Origin: Fragum whitleyi
Taxonomy: Eukaryota; Mollusca; Bivalvia; Cardiida; Cardiidae
DNA length: 64,000 nt
Assembly: GCA_948146395.1 (NCBI GenBank)
Contig: OX411544.1
Location: forward strand, 92,132,901 to 92,196,900
Direction of reading: 5' to 3'
Positions 55,901 to 58,666 of the stretch are shown in pieces; position 1 is the stretch's first letter, and every line of letters starts with the position of its first letter. Made by a program: the position numbers and the translations under genes. The notes beneath the pieces were generated by a model. The model worked only from the letters and a program-made list of their open reading frames with translations, did no database searches and was not told the DNA's origin.

Positions 55901-55962
55901 ACGATATGTTATTGAAACTAAACAGTTTGGCAGCAGATATCAGACATTGTTCCAGCCCTTAA
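16727..55962 (+). CDS. Unrecognised large Ser-rich protein gene, 15 coding exons, 1,193 aa
   Basis: Fifteen exons join with conserved phase to 3,582 coding nt: 16727-16951, 20030-20152, 22145-22242, 24692-24780, 28058-28170, 31929-32107, 32522-32561, 39459-39524, 41918-42022, 44705-44798, 46666-46911, 50776-52645, 54763-54806, 55476-55552 and 55750-55962. All these introns are GT-AG. Residues 1-116 are Tyr/acidic-rich. Residues 117-289 contain repeated acidic clusters and an 'RFLKDAFENLSF' segment. Residues 460-1082 are Ser/Thr/Pro/Lys-rich with many SP/TP sites, plus a basic patch RFMRRAQQQARRKTTSDL at 744-761. Residues 1098-1193 look helical. There is no signal peptide or membrane segment. 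I do not recognise the family; a cytoskeletal or scaffold role is only a guess from composition. The ATG at 16727 has an in-frame TAA just upstream (16718), G at -3 and G at +4. A non-coding 5' exon probably exists. Confidence 0.85.
17049..17108. repeat. Short hairpin repeat
   Basis: Palindrome 'cattagaatcgtctca' / 'tgagacaattcttatg' bounded by gttagaaccc and gggtttaaac. A sister copy lies at 34233-34301. Confidence 0.7.
18436..18640 (+). mobile_element. Short element, family A, headless fragment
   Basis: 'aatatctctgattctattaa', 'actatcaagggggttagcac' and 'aattatgcccctttcc' match the interior of the copy at 53859. Confidence 0.6.
18655..19010. mobile_element. Large-hairpin MITE, family H fragment
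   Basis: 'aaattacacggttgttacta', 'cactagtaaaatataaatga' and 'gctgagagcgtatagcaaca' match the right part of the family seen at 52740-52820. Inverted 'gacatttccaacaatttgaa' / 'caaattgttggaaatgtcac' bound 18777-18991. Confidence 0.55.
19247..19406. mobile_element. Near-perfect palindromic MITE
   Basis: Left arm 'gagtgtctttttcactgc' through 'ataaagtgcaattgccttag' and 'cacatggc' is mirrored on the right by 'gccatgtgctaaggcaattg' through 'gcagtgaaaaagacactc'. Each arm is about 65 bp. The small centre contains 'aacgcccgtagggcgtta'. It lies in intron 1. Confidence 0.9.
19407..20029. other. Intron 1, 3' part
   Basis: No coding evidence, although a frame runs into exon 2 from 19874. Inverted words 'attgcaatcc' (19411) and 'ggattgcaat' (19991) hint that a larger composite MITE spans 19247-20000. 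Confidence 0.4.
20030..20152 (+). CDS. Exon 2, residues 76-116
   Basis: Acceptor ttttacacag|AATATG, donor GAT|gtaagt, phase 0 on both sides. Encodes an acidic segment VVEDEEDEDFLPVSSTTF ending in VNWDD. The frame upstream of the acceptor is open but hydrophobic and unlike the protein, so I exclude it. Confidence 0.85.
20572..22132 (+). mobile_element. Pearl-type element with seven ~170-bp core repeats
   Basis: The head agctcacctgagcacaaagt then gctcaaggtgagc forms a long hairpin. Next comes (cgtc/gtccgtcc)n at 20620-20668, then seven monomers starting 'tcctcctaaaccactgggcc' at 20691, 20851, 21023, 21194, 21368, 21540 and 21706 (spacings 160-174). A unique part with 'actcaggtgagcgatacagg' leads to the tail hairpin 'aggaccatcttggtcct' and CTTGTT. 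The layout (hairpin, microsatellite, ~160-bp core repeats, tail hairpin) fits bivalve pearl/Helentron-associated elements. A 151-residue frame across the units is only the translated repeat. Confidence 0.85.
22145..22242 (+). CDS. Exon 3, residues 117-149 (last codon split)
   Basis: Acceptor acttttacag|TTG lies only 12 bp after the end of the pearl-type element. Donor ATGGCTAG|gtgagc, phase 2. Encodes LYNFEADEMEQPENAEIIYY then PPSESDSSDTMA. Confidence 0.85.
22290..22430. mobile_element. Palindromic MITE, family V
   Basis: 'gttcagggtgacaaaacagt' is inverted against 'actgtttgcacagttttgtt' + 'atcctgaatcagg'. The centre is 'ataccccgctttgcatgtgc' / 'gtgcaaggtggggtaaaatt'. Related copies are at 45128, 47165 and 57585. 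Confidence 0.75.
22431..23689. other. Intron 3: piggyBac-like remnant and unassigned sequence
   Basis: 22600-22800 contains 'gtgcctgaacaggcatgcat' and 'tctgatcttaac', resembling the hairpin of the TTAA-type MITE at 45193/49835. A C-run lies at 22582-22596. The rest is unassigned. Confidence 0.4.
23690..24530. mobile_element. Large-hairpin MITE, family H, two hairpin modules
   Basis: Module 1 (23752-23810) is 'gtcatctgaaaatagatgaa' against 'gtctgtcttagatgatg'. Module 2 (24110-24246) pairs 'aagctatattttcactcgtg' with 'cactcgtgaaaatatagttt' and extends through 'aagatcgatta'. Then 'acactagtgtaataaca'-like and 'tatttcactctagccacgta' words match 33470 and 52700. Possibly two copies back to back. 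Confidence 0.6.
24692..24780 (+). CDS. Exon 4, residues 149-178
   Basis: Acceptor tatttcag|TTCC, donor GATGCAG|gtacag, phase 1 out. Encodes SSFQVFDAGPLSDGLKRMRN then SFSMNSNPDA. The alternative AG at 24700-24701 would hit a stop, which decides the acceptor. Confidence 0.85.
24821..25100 (+). mobile_element. tRNA-derived SINE, type 1, full length with TSD
   Basis: Box A-like 'tagcgcagttggtagcgcg', loop 'ctgtcaatcc', box B-like 'gggttcgatcccc', a body with 'tgagatagcagctggaggct', and 3' end 'gcggcgtaaaactccattca' + (atca)n. Flanked by TTTACTCAATGTC at 24808-24820 and 25101-25113, a 13-bp target duplication. It is inserted in the MITE at 24797. Confidence 0.9.
25287..25581 (+). mobile_element. 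Short element with 'atgccctcgtatcgagag' head (family G)
   Basis: Head hairpin 'atgccctcgtatcgagagat' then 'cgggggcatattg', a gtctgtccgtccg microsatellite, AAGGTCAAGGTCAT words, and tail 'gggggcattagtgtttcaca' to cacatcttgt. The tail contains the head word gggggcat. The insertion point is fixed by the intact MITE copies. Confidence 0.8.
25630..27956. other. Intron 4, largely unassigned
   Basis: Contains 'ggtcaaggtcat' near 26465 and several weak frames (for example 27311-27691) with no splice or family support. Nothing else recognised. Confidence 0.5.
27957..28010 (+). mobile_element. Family A head fragment
   Basis: 'ggctgttttcggagaaaacc' followed by 'ttagtattactataggcttg' matches the start of the copy at 53859. 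The rest is absent. Confidence 0.6.
28058..28170 (+). CDS. Exon 5, residues 179-216
   Basis: Acceptor atgattccag|ATTCG, donor CATAGG|gtacgt, phase 1 in and 0 out. Encodes the acidic 'DSETTDPVSLEDAEEDDDSN' then 'PSAPSTPMEDFNPKTQHR'. Confidence 0.85.
28266..30775 (+). mobile_element. Pearl-type element with six 155-bp core repeats
   Basis: Head agctccactggccaaaggcc, 'gtcatggcggggtgtcc', a cgtccgtg/gcgt microsatellite, then six monomers starting near 28376, 28531, 28686, 28841, 28995 and 29150 (spacing 154-155 bp). About 1.5 kb of unique sequence follows, then the tail 'agtggagcgatacaggccct' + 'cttgggcctcttgtt'. Head stem GGCC recurs in the tail stem GGCCC. The unique middle (29200-30735) contains no recognisable gene; it may be captured sequence or a separate insertion. 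Confidence 0.75.
30838..31080. mobile_element. MITE family T copy
   Basis: 'ataatttaattttagttgtg' and 'tttttgttgatttcatagat' match 12066 and 12268. The right inverted arm is not evident. Confidence 0.45.
31561..31595. repeat. C-rich tract (G-quadruplex potential on minus strand)
   Basis: Four long C-runs separated by single A residues in intron 5. Confidence 0.85.
31929..32107 (+). CDS. Exon 6, residues 217-276
   Basis: Acceptor atgttgtag|GAGAGG, donor ACACAGAG|gtaagg, phase 0 in and 2 out. Encodes ERFLKDAFENLSFTPTLPTD, a short acidic helix-like stretch (GLDTLEEEMASNY) and a Ser/Arg-rich end. Confidence 0.85.
32153..32201. repeat. Hairpin repeat, family S (short arms)
   Basis: 'actattgtaagtgccttta' is inverted against 'ataggcactaacaatg'. 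A small member of the palindromic family described at 56022. Confidence 0.65.
32522..32561 (+). CDS. Exon 7 (40 nt), residues 276-289
   Basis: Acceptor tattttccag|AAATAC, donor TTTGAT|gtaagt. Phase 2 in, 0 out. Encodes RNTHGIQRQDNWFD. Confidence 0.8.
32698..32927. mobile_element. Palindromic MITE, family Q
   Basis: Ends 'cagttttactaaacgtctta' and 'taagatgtttactaaaac' are inverted. Interior words 'agattctgccttgcaacatc' match 25180. Confidence 0.8.
32928..33115 (+). mobile_element. Decayed type 1 SINE
   Basis: A degraded box B ('ggtttgatgcctagcac'), then 'taggctacgaaaggatgcaa' and 'taagaaatacctgaaatcca' + 'gtatcatgctccag' follow the order of the intact SINE body. Confidence 0.55.
33462..33865. 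mobile_element. Large-hairpin MITE, family H
   Basis: 'atatgaccaacgtagtggga' and 'ttattacactagtgaaataa' match 52696-52790. The hairpin 33765-33822 pairs gtcatctgaaacagt with atctgtttaaagatgac around 'ctcggcgaagcc'. Confidence 0.75.
34094..34431. mobile_element. Tigger-like MITE
   Basis: The left end cagtaaaacttgtttc and the reverse complement of the right end cagtcaatctttctc form a diverged inverted repeat flanked by TA. Subterminal 'aaaatggtcgcttaat' occurs in both halves. The hairpin repeat of the 17049 family sits inside at 34233-34301. A frame on the minus strand is not a gene. Confidence 0.65.
34432..35214. other. Intron 7, unassigned
   Basis: AT-rich, no supported feature. Confidence 0.5.
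35215..35503 (+). mobile_element. Short element, family A copy
   Basis: 'ggctgtctttggagaaaacc' + 'cgaggtattatgatcc', then 'gttattgaagatatcttcat' and tail 'agacggtgcacttgttt'. It is closest to the 9474 copy. The short frame over 35215-35403 is a translated repeat. Confidence 0.7.
36084..36104 (+). CDS. Possible 21-nt microexon (KMAPIEE)
   Basis: Strong polypyrimidine acceptor 'gattttttttctag', phase 0 on both sides, seven codons without stop and a weak donor GAG|gtattc. It would add seven residues between exons 7 and 8 without altering the frame. Frame conservation alone is weak evidence. Confidence 0.35.
36268..36432. mobile_element. Palindromic MITE, family R (aaagggaccat)
   Basis: 'cttaaagggaccattgggga' is inverted against 'cccagatggtccttttttgc'. 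Followed inside by 'ggtcaaccagaggtggcatc'. Other copies: 45826, 49401, 58667. Confidence 0.75.
36433..39078. other. Intron 7, unassigned
   Basis: No supported exon. A 'ctactgactaaaggcc...tgtccgtctgtgtg' stretch near 36793-36832 is a worn pearl-type head. A frame at 37380-37604 has no family or splice support. Confidence 0.45.
39079..39147. repeat. Hairpin repeat, family S (near perfect)
   Basis: 'ggatcagtgcaacactattg' + 'tcagtgccctt' is mirrored by 'aaaggcactgacaatagtgt' + 'tgcactgatcc', with about 6 nt of loop. Confidence 0.9.
39459..39524 (+). CDS. Exon 8, residues 290-311
   Basis: Acceptor gtttttgcag|TCTGTA, donor ATGGCT|gtaagt, phase 0 both sides. Encodes SVQRRKDDMARNLDESRKML + MA, a charged, helix-prone segment. 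Confidence 0.85.
39850..39948 (+). mobile_element. Family A element, left portion, split by the next element
   Basis: 'atgttcaccatcaaaagcac' and 'ggggataactctagatgcat' + 'tttgtgtaaataatgcccc' match 53998-54072. The element continues at 41418. Confidence 0.75.
39949..41417 (+). mobile_element. Pearl-type element with about seven 161-bp core repeats (family B)
   Basis: Head 'tacgccgccggaggcggacg' + 'tatattggcgtc', a gtctgtccgtccgtcc microsatellite, and monomers at about 40041, 40202, 40363, 40524, 40737, 41101 and 41271 containing 'gcaactcctcctaa' and 'cttcttgaaacttggtcaat'. The end is 'gatggcactcttgt'. The unit spacing becomes regular once the LINE insertion at 40842-41030 is removed. Confidence 0.8.
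40842..41030 (-). pseudogene. LINE reverse-transcriptase fragment inserted in a core repeat
   Basis: On the minus strand it encodes ISQFADDTTLLLDGTEKTLN followed by a segment containing GLKVNFDKTKVIWIG. This is the FADD active-site block and the following conserved block of non-LTR retrotransposon reverse transcriptase. It is flanked by agaattttatggtt on both sides (about 40831 and 41028), a 14-bp target duplication. A poly-A run lies at the right on the plus strand, opposite to the reading direction of the coding fragment. Confidence 0.85.
41418..41515 (+). mobile_element. Family A element, right portion
   Basis: 'ttgcttaaattttcatccaa' + 'tatccagca' and 'taagcacctgtttgaggttc' + 'tcttgttt' complete the element begun at 39850. 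A short CATC/AATC-rich expansion (41446-41490) separates the two words. Confidence 0.65.
41620..41873. mobile_element. Palindromic MITE, family Q, intact
   Basis: Ends 'ggggcccgttttactaaatg' and 'ttagtaaaacaggcccc'. Interior 'agattttgccttgcaatatc' and central hairpin. It provides the empty-site reference for 24797-25629. Confidence 0.9.
41918..42022 (+). CDS. Exon 9, residues 312-346, with possible readthrough stop
   Basis: Acceptor ttgttgaacag|ATGGGA, donor CAATCA|gtaggg, phase 0 both sides. Encodes MGWKQDSPETDKEDAFAESP then a Ser/Lys-rich end. If the intron is retained the frame adds V-G-E-T and stops at 42035-42037, which would give a 350-residue short isoform. Confidence 0.8.
42600..42931. 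repeat. Tandem repeat, units of about 110-140 bp
   Basis: Copies of 'gtcaatatatgaacaatt' + 'atgttgt' + 'aatctaagggattgctaca' + 'tatacaaatattgaacactg', including an (AT)n/(AC)n run at 42684-42710. The array resumes at 44442. Confidence 0.85.
42932..44441. mobile_element. Tigger-like non-autonomous element, 1,510 bp
   Basis: The left end cagtcgtggcgcgtttatac and the reverse complement of the right end cagtcgtgacgcgctaatcc form an inverted repeat, with 'ccggaa' words enriched in both subterminal parts. TA duplications flank it at 42930-42931 and 44442-44443. The surrounding tandem repeat becomes intact when it is removed. The 123-codon frame at 43906-44277 shows no transposase motif. GC content and codon-like texture differ from the surrounding intron. 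Confidence 0.8.
44442..44585. repeat. Tandem repeat, right part
   Basis: Same units as 42600-42931 ('ttcagtattgtcaatatatg', 'taagggattgctacataatt'). Confidence 0.85.
44705..44798 (+). CDS. Exon 10, residues 347-378 (last codon split)
   Basis: Acceptor atgtttcag|GTATCT, donor CCCGCAA|gtatgt, phase 1 out. Encodes VSRDLPEEESTPTAFAFDHN then HTLIEKTDPPA. Confidence 0.85.
45128..45500. mobile_element. Palindromic MITE, family V, split by a TTAA element
   Basis: 'aacagtgcaaactgtttgca' at the left is inverted against 'aaactgtttgcatggttt' at the right, with 'tacacccctttgcac' facing 'gcatttgcaaaccggggg'. The centre is occupied by 45193-45437. Confidence 0.75.
45193..45437. mobile_element. piggyBac-like MITE with TTAA duplication
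   Basis: The left end cccttgtcatgctgaac and the reverse complement of the right end are the same 17 bp, and both ends abut TTAA (45189-45192 and 45438-45441). TTAA duplication with CCC-ended inverted repeats is diagnostic of piggyBac-type cut-and-paste. A second inner hairpin includes 'actgcatatatatgcaggct'. It is non-coding. Related copies: 49835-50010 and 56239-56486. Confidence 0.9.
45826..46231. mobile_element. Palindromic MITE, family R, longest copy
   Basis: 'gtgacttgtcaagcaaaaag' + 'ggaccatctggga' is inverted against 'cccagttggtcctttttggt' + 'gtcatgggtcac'. Inside, 'ggtcaacaagaggtggcatt' faces 'atgccttctggttgacc'. The middle has a further inverted pair 'ctagatttagaaaattag' / 'ctaattttctgaatctag'. 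Confidence 0.85.
46266..46307 (+). CDS. Candidate 42-nt cassette exon with GC donor
   Basis: Polypyrimidine acceptor 'tttctttttctttcgataat' + cag, exon encoding KYHPSRNLEVNPLP when entered in phase 1, and donor CCAG|gcaagt, which is an ideal GC-AG donor. Length 42 nt, phase 1 on both sides, so exons 10 and 11 are in frame with or without it. Without it the junction residue is Ser (A|GC). With it the junction residues are Lys and Gly. Confidence 0.55.
46666..46911 (+). CDS. Exon 11, residues 378-459
   Basis: Acceptor aaacacag|GCCCCC, donor CAGAGGG|gtaaag, phase 1 in and out. Encodes PRTPKSLRRCWSALDLPKNP then a Lys/Ser/Pro-rich segment. T439-K-I-P442 in 'STQTKIPTPK' fits the [ST]-x-I-P EB1-binding pattern in a basic, proline-rich setting, a hint rather than proof of microtubule-end binding. 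Confidence 0.85.
47073..47156. repeat. Hairpin repeat, family S, near perfect
   Basis: 'atcgatggctcggtgctaaa' + 'cagttgtaactgcctat' mirrored by 'ataggcagttacaactgttt' + 'cggggccgagccatcgat'. The copy includes extended flanks 'atcgat', which may be the inverted ends. Confidence 0.9.
47165..47300. mobile_element. Palindromic MITE, family V
   Basis: 'gttcaggatgaccaaacagt' inverted against 'aaactgtttgcagcgtttca' + 'tcatccag'. Middle 'gtgcacttgcatgcaaagtg'. Confidence 0.75.
47301..47697. other. Intron 11, unassigned
   Basis: Nothing recognised. Confidence 0.5.
47698..47768. repeat. Hairpin repeat, family S
   Basis: 'gtcagcccaatactataatt' + 'gtaagtgcccat' facing 'ataggcgcttacaatagaac' + 'tgcgctgatac'. 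The arms have diverged by several mismatches. Confidence 0.75.
47769..48256. other. Intron 11, unassigned
   Basis: AT-rich, nothing recognised. Confidence 0.5.
48271..48548 (+). mobile_element. tRNA-derived SINE, type 1, full length with TSD
   Basis: Box A-like 'tagcgcagttggtagcgcg', 'cggactgtcaaactagag', box B-like 'gggttcgatccccgac', a body shared with 24821, and 3' end 'gcggcgtaaaaccccattca' + (atca)n. TTTAACCTACTTCA flanks it at 48257-48270 and 48549-48562. The neighbourhood carries further worn copies of that word, so part of the match may be local repetition. Confidence 0.9.
48563..49400. other. Intron 11: short local repeats and family H traces
   Basis: 48563-48670 has two or three repeats of 'tagtgctattaa' + 'ttgtattggt'. 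48895-49000 ('atgtcatatagggtgaaatg', 'agcatttcactggtttggag') resembles the right end of family H as at 53455-53520. Confidence 0.5.
49401..49610. mobile_element. Palindromic MITE, family R
   Basis: 'atgactcgtcacgcaaaaaa' + 'aagggaccatctggg' facing 'cccagatggttcctttttgt' + 'gtgatgggtca'. Confidence 0.8.
49835..50010. mobile_element. piggyBac-like MITE remnant
   Basis: 'acccttttcctgctgtagac' and the hairpin 'gatcagcctgcacagacatg' + 'cagtctgatct' match the inner hairpin of 45193 and 56239. Ends are worn. Confidence 0.5.
50097..50388 (+). mobile_element. Decayed type 1 SINE
   Basis: Box B-like 'taggttcaatcctttcc', 'gtagacctatgtggaatagc', 'ggttaggaaaggacataatg' and a 3' end 'gtggtattaaaaccccattc'. 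Box A is eroded. Confidence 0.65.
50390..50680 (+). mobile_element. Short element with 'atcacccacctacgaagtag' head
   Basis: Head 'tcacccacctacgaagtaga' + 'ggggggtatattggttt' (CCCACC/GGGGGG hairpin), (gtct)n microsatellite, monomer-like 'attatgaaactttatacaaa' + 'tgttccttatg', then 'aggtcaggtcacagtcag' and an end near 'agtgcttgtggggggc'. It immediately follows the SINE. Confidence 0.6.
50776..52645 (+). CDS. Exon 12, giant 1,870-nt exon, residues 460-1082/1083
   Basis: Acceptor gttgtttttttccag|TGAGTA, donor GTGTCAG|gtaaat, phase 1 in and 2 out. The 623-codon segment is dominated by Ser, Thr, Pro, Lys and Asn and is probably disordered. Landmarks are 'KMAPLSSARPRTLQLGKSES', a Ser/Arg-rich stretch (SSRSTTSGKISGSNLNRSSS), the sequence LPVLAKPKQETRFMRRAQQQ continuing ARRKTTSDLTLEQATDIL (about 733-770), 'VKERIARLNKHVTDVKRQSS' (helix-prone) and a C-terminal SP/TP-rich part. 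Many SP sites suggest proline-directed phosphorylation. Long minus-strand frames here are shadows. Confidence 0.95.
52696..53120. mobile_element. Large-hairpin MITE, family H
   Basis: Left end 'aatatgaccgacgtcgccgg' + 'agtgaaataattcc', 'ttattgcactagtggaataa'. Hairpin 53036-53093 pairs gtcatctaaaacagataaaa with tttttatctgtttatagatg around 'ctcggcgcagcctcg'. It sits 50 bp into intron 12. Confidence 0.8.
53121..53530. mobile_element. Family H second module, plus inserted hairpin
   Basis: 'agctatattttcacatgtgg' + 'caaagctattgttgttcacg' corresponds to the 24150 module with a shortened arm. The end has 'gttacataggatgaaatgaa' and 'gataatttcactgg'. The family S hairpin at 53273-53346 interrupts it. 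Confidence 0.6.
53273..53346. repeat. Hairpin repeat, family S
   Basis: 'cggtgcctctgtgcaaaaca' + 'gttgtaagtgacc' facing 'ggcagttataactgtattga' + 'actgagcc'. Confidence 0.75.
53859..54147 (+). mobile_element. Family A element, best preserved copy
   Basis: Head agctcggctgttttcggaga + aaacccgaggtattgctata, 'gtcgtcgtcgtgcg', monomer-like 'gcttgaaacttggcacacat' + 'gttcaccatcaaaag', 'ggggataactctagatgcat', and a tail 'ctcgacagccgagcgtaggc' ending in ggcggtgctcttgt. The tail hairpin shares the head word cggctg/cagccg. Confidence 0.85.
54311..54606 (+). mobile_element. Family A element, second copy in the same MITE
   Basis: Same order as 53859: 'tttcggagaaaaccagaggt', 'tcgtcatcgtcgtcgtgcga', 'caagggggataaatctagat', tail 'caacagctgagcgtaggcac' + 'ccataggtggtgctcttgt'. 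The head hairpin is partly eroded ('agctcatcta'). Confidence 0.85.
54763..54806 (+). CDS. Exon 13 (44 nt), residues 1083-1097
   Basis: Acceptor tttatttcag|TCAAAG, donor ACTCAGG|gtaagt, phase 2 in and 1 out. Encodes SQSSSTFKGDQKITQ. Confidence 0.85.
54893..55200 (+). repeat. Dispersed repeat, copy of 1-110 (inverted relative)
   Basis: 'agaattgctctcgaacactc' and 'aatcctgatgttttcac' match the complement of positions 1-60. The sequence to about 55200 may belong to the same element, but the partner is cut by the window edge. Confidence 0.65.
55476..55552 (+). CDS. Exon 14, residues 1098-1123
   Basis: Acceptor tttctttccag|ATCCAT, donor CATGCA|gtgagt, phase 1 in and 0 out. Encodes DPFASLQEATNQMNLYCRKA + IQAYHA, the first helix-like part of the C-terminal domain. 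Confidence 0.85.
55750..55962 (+). CDS. Exon 15 (terminal), residues 1124-1193
   Basis: Acceptor ttatctttgcag|ATTCAA. Runs to TAA at 55960-55962. Encodes IQDDRSKAARKHLYDHSMAM, a Gly/Pro-containing break (GTPCFHDNQPTINIPKD), and a final helix YDALNDMLLKLNSLAADIRH. With exon 14 it suggests three or four amphipathic helices, which would be a small bundle domain. The family is not recognised. Confidence 0.9.
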   Translation: MQDDRSKAARKHLYDHSMAMTKLLSDTLGTPCFHDNQPTINIPKDKYDALNDMLLKLNSLAADIRHCSSP

Positions 55963-56021
55963 CAAGTCATTAACAAAGGACAATATTTTGCACTGAACAA
56001 AGTGAGACTGAAGTAAATCAG

Positions 56022-56090
56022 CGGTTCAGCACAAAAGAGTTGTAACTGCCTATATGTTTATAGGCAGTTACAATTGTTTTGCACTGAGCC
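56022..56090. repeat. Hairpin repeat, family S, in the 3' UTR
   Basis: 'ggttcagcacaaaagagttg' + 'taactgcctatat' faces 'ataggcagttacaattgttt' + 'tgcactgagcc'. It begins 60 nt after the stop codon, upstream of the likely poly-A signal, so the mature mRNA should contain this stem-loop. Confidence 0.85.
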
Positions 56091-56145
56091 CACGCAATGT
56101 GTATTAATATTAATATAAGGTATAAAGTGCAGAAAGCATTGTGGG

Positions 56146-56151
56146 AATAAA
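56146..56151 (+). terminator. Candidate polyadenylation signal AATAAA
   Basis: First canonical AATAAA after the stop codon, about 185 nt downstream. Other A-rich candidates follow. Confidence 0.5.
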
Positions 56152-56238
56152 GAACTTGAAAGCTTATGATTTCTTTAATTCCCATTTTGATTTTCAAGCA
56201 GATGAAAAATTTTAGAAACTTTTCTCAAACAAAAATAA

Positions 56239-56486
56239 ACCCTTGGGCCTTGACATGCTGAATAAAAATCTTTACAAAATAAATGTAAAATCAAAGTGCT
56301 AAAATCACTGGAACTTATCAAATGTGAGTGAGTATTTATTTCGGAAATGCATCGTTTAACACCTTTCTGGTTTAAAAATGAAATTCAGGTGGTATTAATT
56401 AAGATCAGACTGCACATTTGTGCAGACTGATCTTTGTCTATACCTTCTGTCAATGCAGGAATGTGCCAGGTTTAGCATGACAAGGG
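56239..56486. mobile_element. piggyBac-like MITE, diverged
   Basis: Left 'gccttgacatgctgaataaa', right 'tttagcatgacaagggt', and inner hairpin 'gatcagactgcacatttgtg' + 'cagactgatct'. The TTAA ends have decayed. Confidence 0.65.
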
Positions 56487-57070
56487 TCTTAAGAATATTT
56501 TTAGGGAAATATATTTATATTATGTTTGTTTCTCAATTGTCACCAAATAATTGTTTCAATTTAAAGATACTTTCTGAACATGATAATGGGGCCTAGGAAT
56601 AGGGTCACTTGAAAAATAATTTTTGTGTTGGTGAATAATCAAAACATGGTAACAATATCTAAAATAAGTTGTAGTTGCTATGTTTTGATCATTCATCAAT
56701 CACATCTTTCAAAATAGGATTGACTTGTATTACTCACTTGCGTAAATTGCATAATGGAAGTTACGCCCTTGTTTGACAACTGTCTTATTGGAATGAGGTT
56801 ACAAAGGACAATGGTAAATGGATTCAATTGGAAAGAAACCATTCTTTGAGGTAAAAAAAATATTACGAAAAAGTGAGAAGTTGCTTATTACAAGAAATTT
56901 TTTCTTTCCACAGTATTTTAATACATTAAATTTCATAGACGTAAAATAGTAGAAGTTCACGGAAATGGTTTAAGAAAAAGACAAGTTTCTAGAAGTACTA
57001 ATGACAATTTAATGGTGTTTGAATTGAAAATGAAATAAAAATTAAAAAAAAAAGGTGAGCAAAGCTATTT
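56487..57070. other. Downstream region, unassigned
   Basis: AT-rich. The inverted words 'tgataatggggcctaggaat' and 'attattcaccaaca'-like fragments are too weak to call. No gene. Confidence 0.45.
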
Positions 57071-57074
57071 CTCA

Positions 57075-57240
57075 GCAAAAGACAGTTGTAACTCCCTATA
57101 TGTTTACAGGGAGTTACAACTGTCTTGCACTGAGTCAGCAAAATGTTGTGTAGATGATAAGAGCTATTTCTCAGGGCAAGACAGTTTTAGCTCCCTATAA
57201 GTTTACAACTGTCTTGTGCTGAGTCAGCAAAATGTTGTGT
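57075..57240. repeat. Tandem duplication of a family S hairpin
   Basis: Copy 1: 'gacagttgtaactccctata' facing 'agggagttacaactgtcttg'. Copy 2 (57170-57230) repeats the flanks 'gagctatttctcag' and 'ctgagtcagcaaaatgttgt' but has lost most of one inner arm. The unit is about 100 bp. Confidence 0.85.
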
Positions 57241-57439
57241 AGATGTAATCATTTGCATGTTCTGAAAAAATACCTGAATTTGAAAATCAGGGCTGTGAGG
57301 GATTGGGTAAATTTTGTTTTGTAAATATTTAAAGATGTCTTCCGAAGCAGATAAGTGCTCAATTAGTGGTTGTGTTTATTGAATGTGAATGAAAGATAAT
57401 TAATTTATCAGTAATTATCTTGTTGAGTTTGCTTGCAGT

Positions 57440-57780
57440 TTGAGCGAGACATAGTCGTCACTATGTCAAGTTGGTGTATGTGCATTAGTCTGTCTGATGG
57501 TCTGTTTGAATTTGTTCAGACCATAACTCCTACGTTTATGGGTGGATTTCAAAATTCACACAATTGTTCCACATGATAAGCATCCCTAAAAAAGCAAAAT
57601 TTTTGCAAATTATATCCCCCTTTACACATGCAAAGTGGGGTATCATTTGCAAACATTTTGCACCATTGTGTCATCCTTAATATGGGACAGATGCACCATT
57701 TGAAGTAGTATTATCTATATTTAAAAGTCCAGATCACTCTGAAGGTCCATGTCCAGGTTTCAACTCAAACTACTTTTTGC
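57440..57780 (+). mobile_element. Family F short element with inserted family V MITE
   Basis: 'tgagcgagacatagtcgtca' + 'ctatg', 'gtatgtgcattagtctgtct', then 'taactcctacgtttatgggt' + 'ggatttcaaaattcacac', matching 2520-2890. A V-family palindrome (57585-57685: 'gcaaattatatccccc' / 'ggggtatcatttgcaaac') interrupts it. Confidence 0.6.
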
Positions 57781-58666
57781 CACCAGCCTGAAAGACCTGT
57801 TGATCCTATATGTTACAAGTTCTCAATAGTAAAAATAGGTCCTTTACAAAAACAAGTTTAATATTTGGCAATTTAAGGAGTACATTGCAAGGAAAACATT
57901 GTGTGAAAAGAAGACATTGCTTGTGACAAGCAATTTCTTCTTTTTCCGCAATATTTTCCACAGGATAATGCAAATTTTAGCATTAAAAAGGCAACTTTAT
58001 TTTTAAAACTGTACAAATTGAAAATTCAATTTCGATTAACTACAGGCCTGAAGGACCTGCATTATGTAAACTTTCACCAGTCCTTTCTAAAATCCACAGG
58101 TCTACGGGCCCAAGGACTGGTGTTAGTGTAGACCGCTGATATCTTGTTTACTACTGCATATTTTCTTTATAAATAGATGACTGTCAAAATTAAATGGCAC
58201 AAATTTTTCCTTTCAAGGTGTAGAAGTACCATTTATACTAGCTATGGCTGTAAGTAAAATGACAAGGTGGTGTTTCAATGTTAGATGTTTGTGGGCTCAA
58301 CAAGTGCTGACTCTGGACAATTTTTATAGTCGTTGCAAGTTGAGTGTGTAATGTTTGTTTCCAACTACTTAATACATATGGAAACAGGCTTTAAAAGAAC
58401 CATCATATAAGGAATAAGAGATGCTATGACATTTTCAAGACTTTTATCTCATTGAGATGAAATCGACGAAAAATATGGTAAAATCTATCAAGAAGAATAT
58501 TCATCATTTTGATTATTTTGCCAATTTTGATAATTTCACCAATTTAATTTTGAAATGAAGGAGTGATGATCCAATTAACACACTGAGTAATATTAACAAT
58601 GCTTAAAGATGATAAATTTTGCATGTGAATTTCTTCCTTATTGTATTCTAAAGTGTGATTATTGAT
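57781..58666. other. Unassigned
   Basis: Includes 'aagacattgcttgtgacaag' + 'caatttcttc', a small inverted word pair. No gene. Confidence 0.45.
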
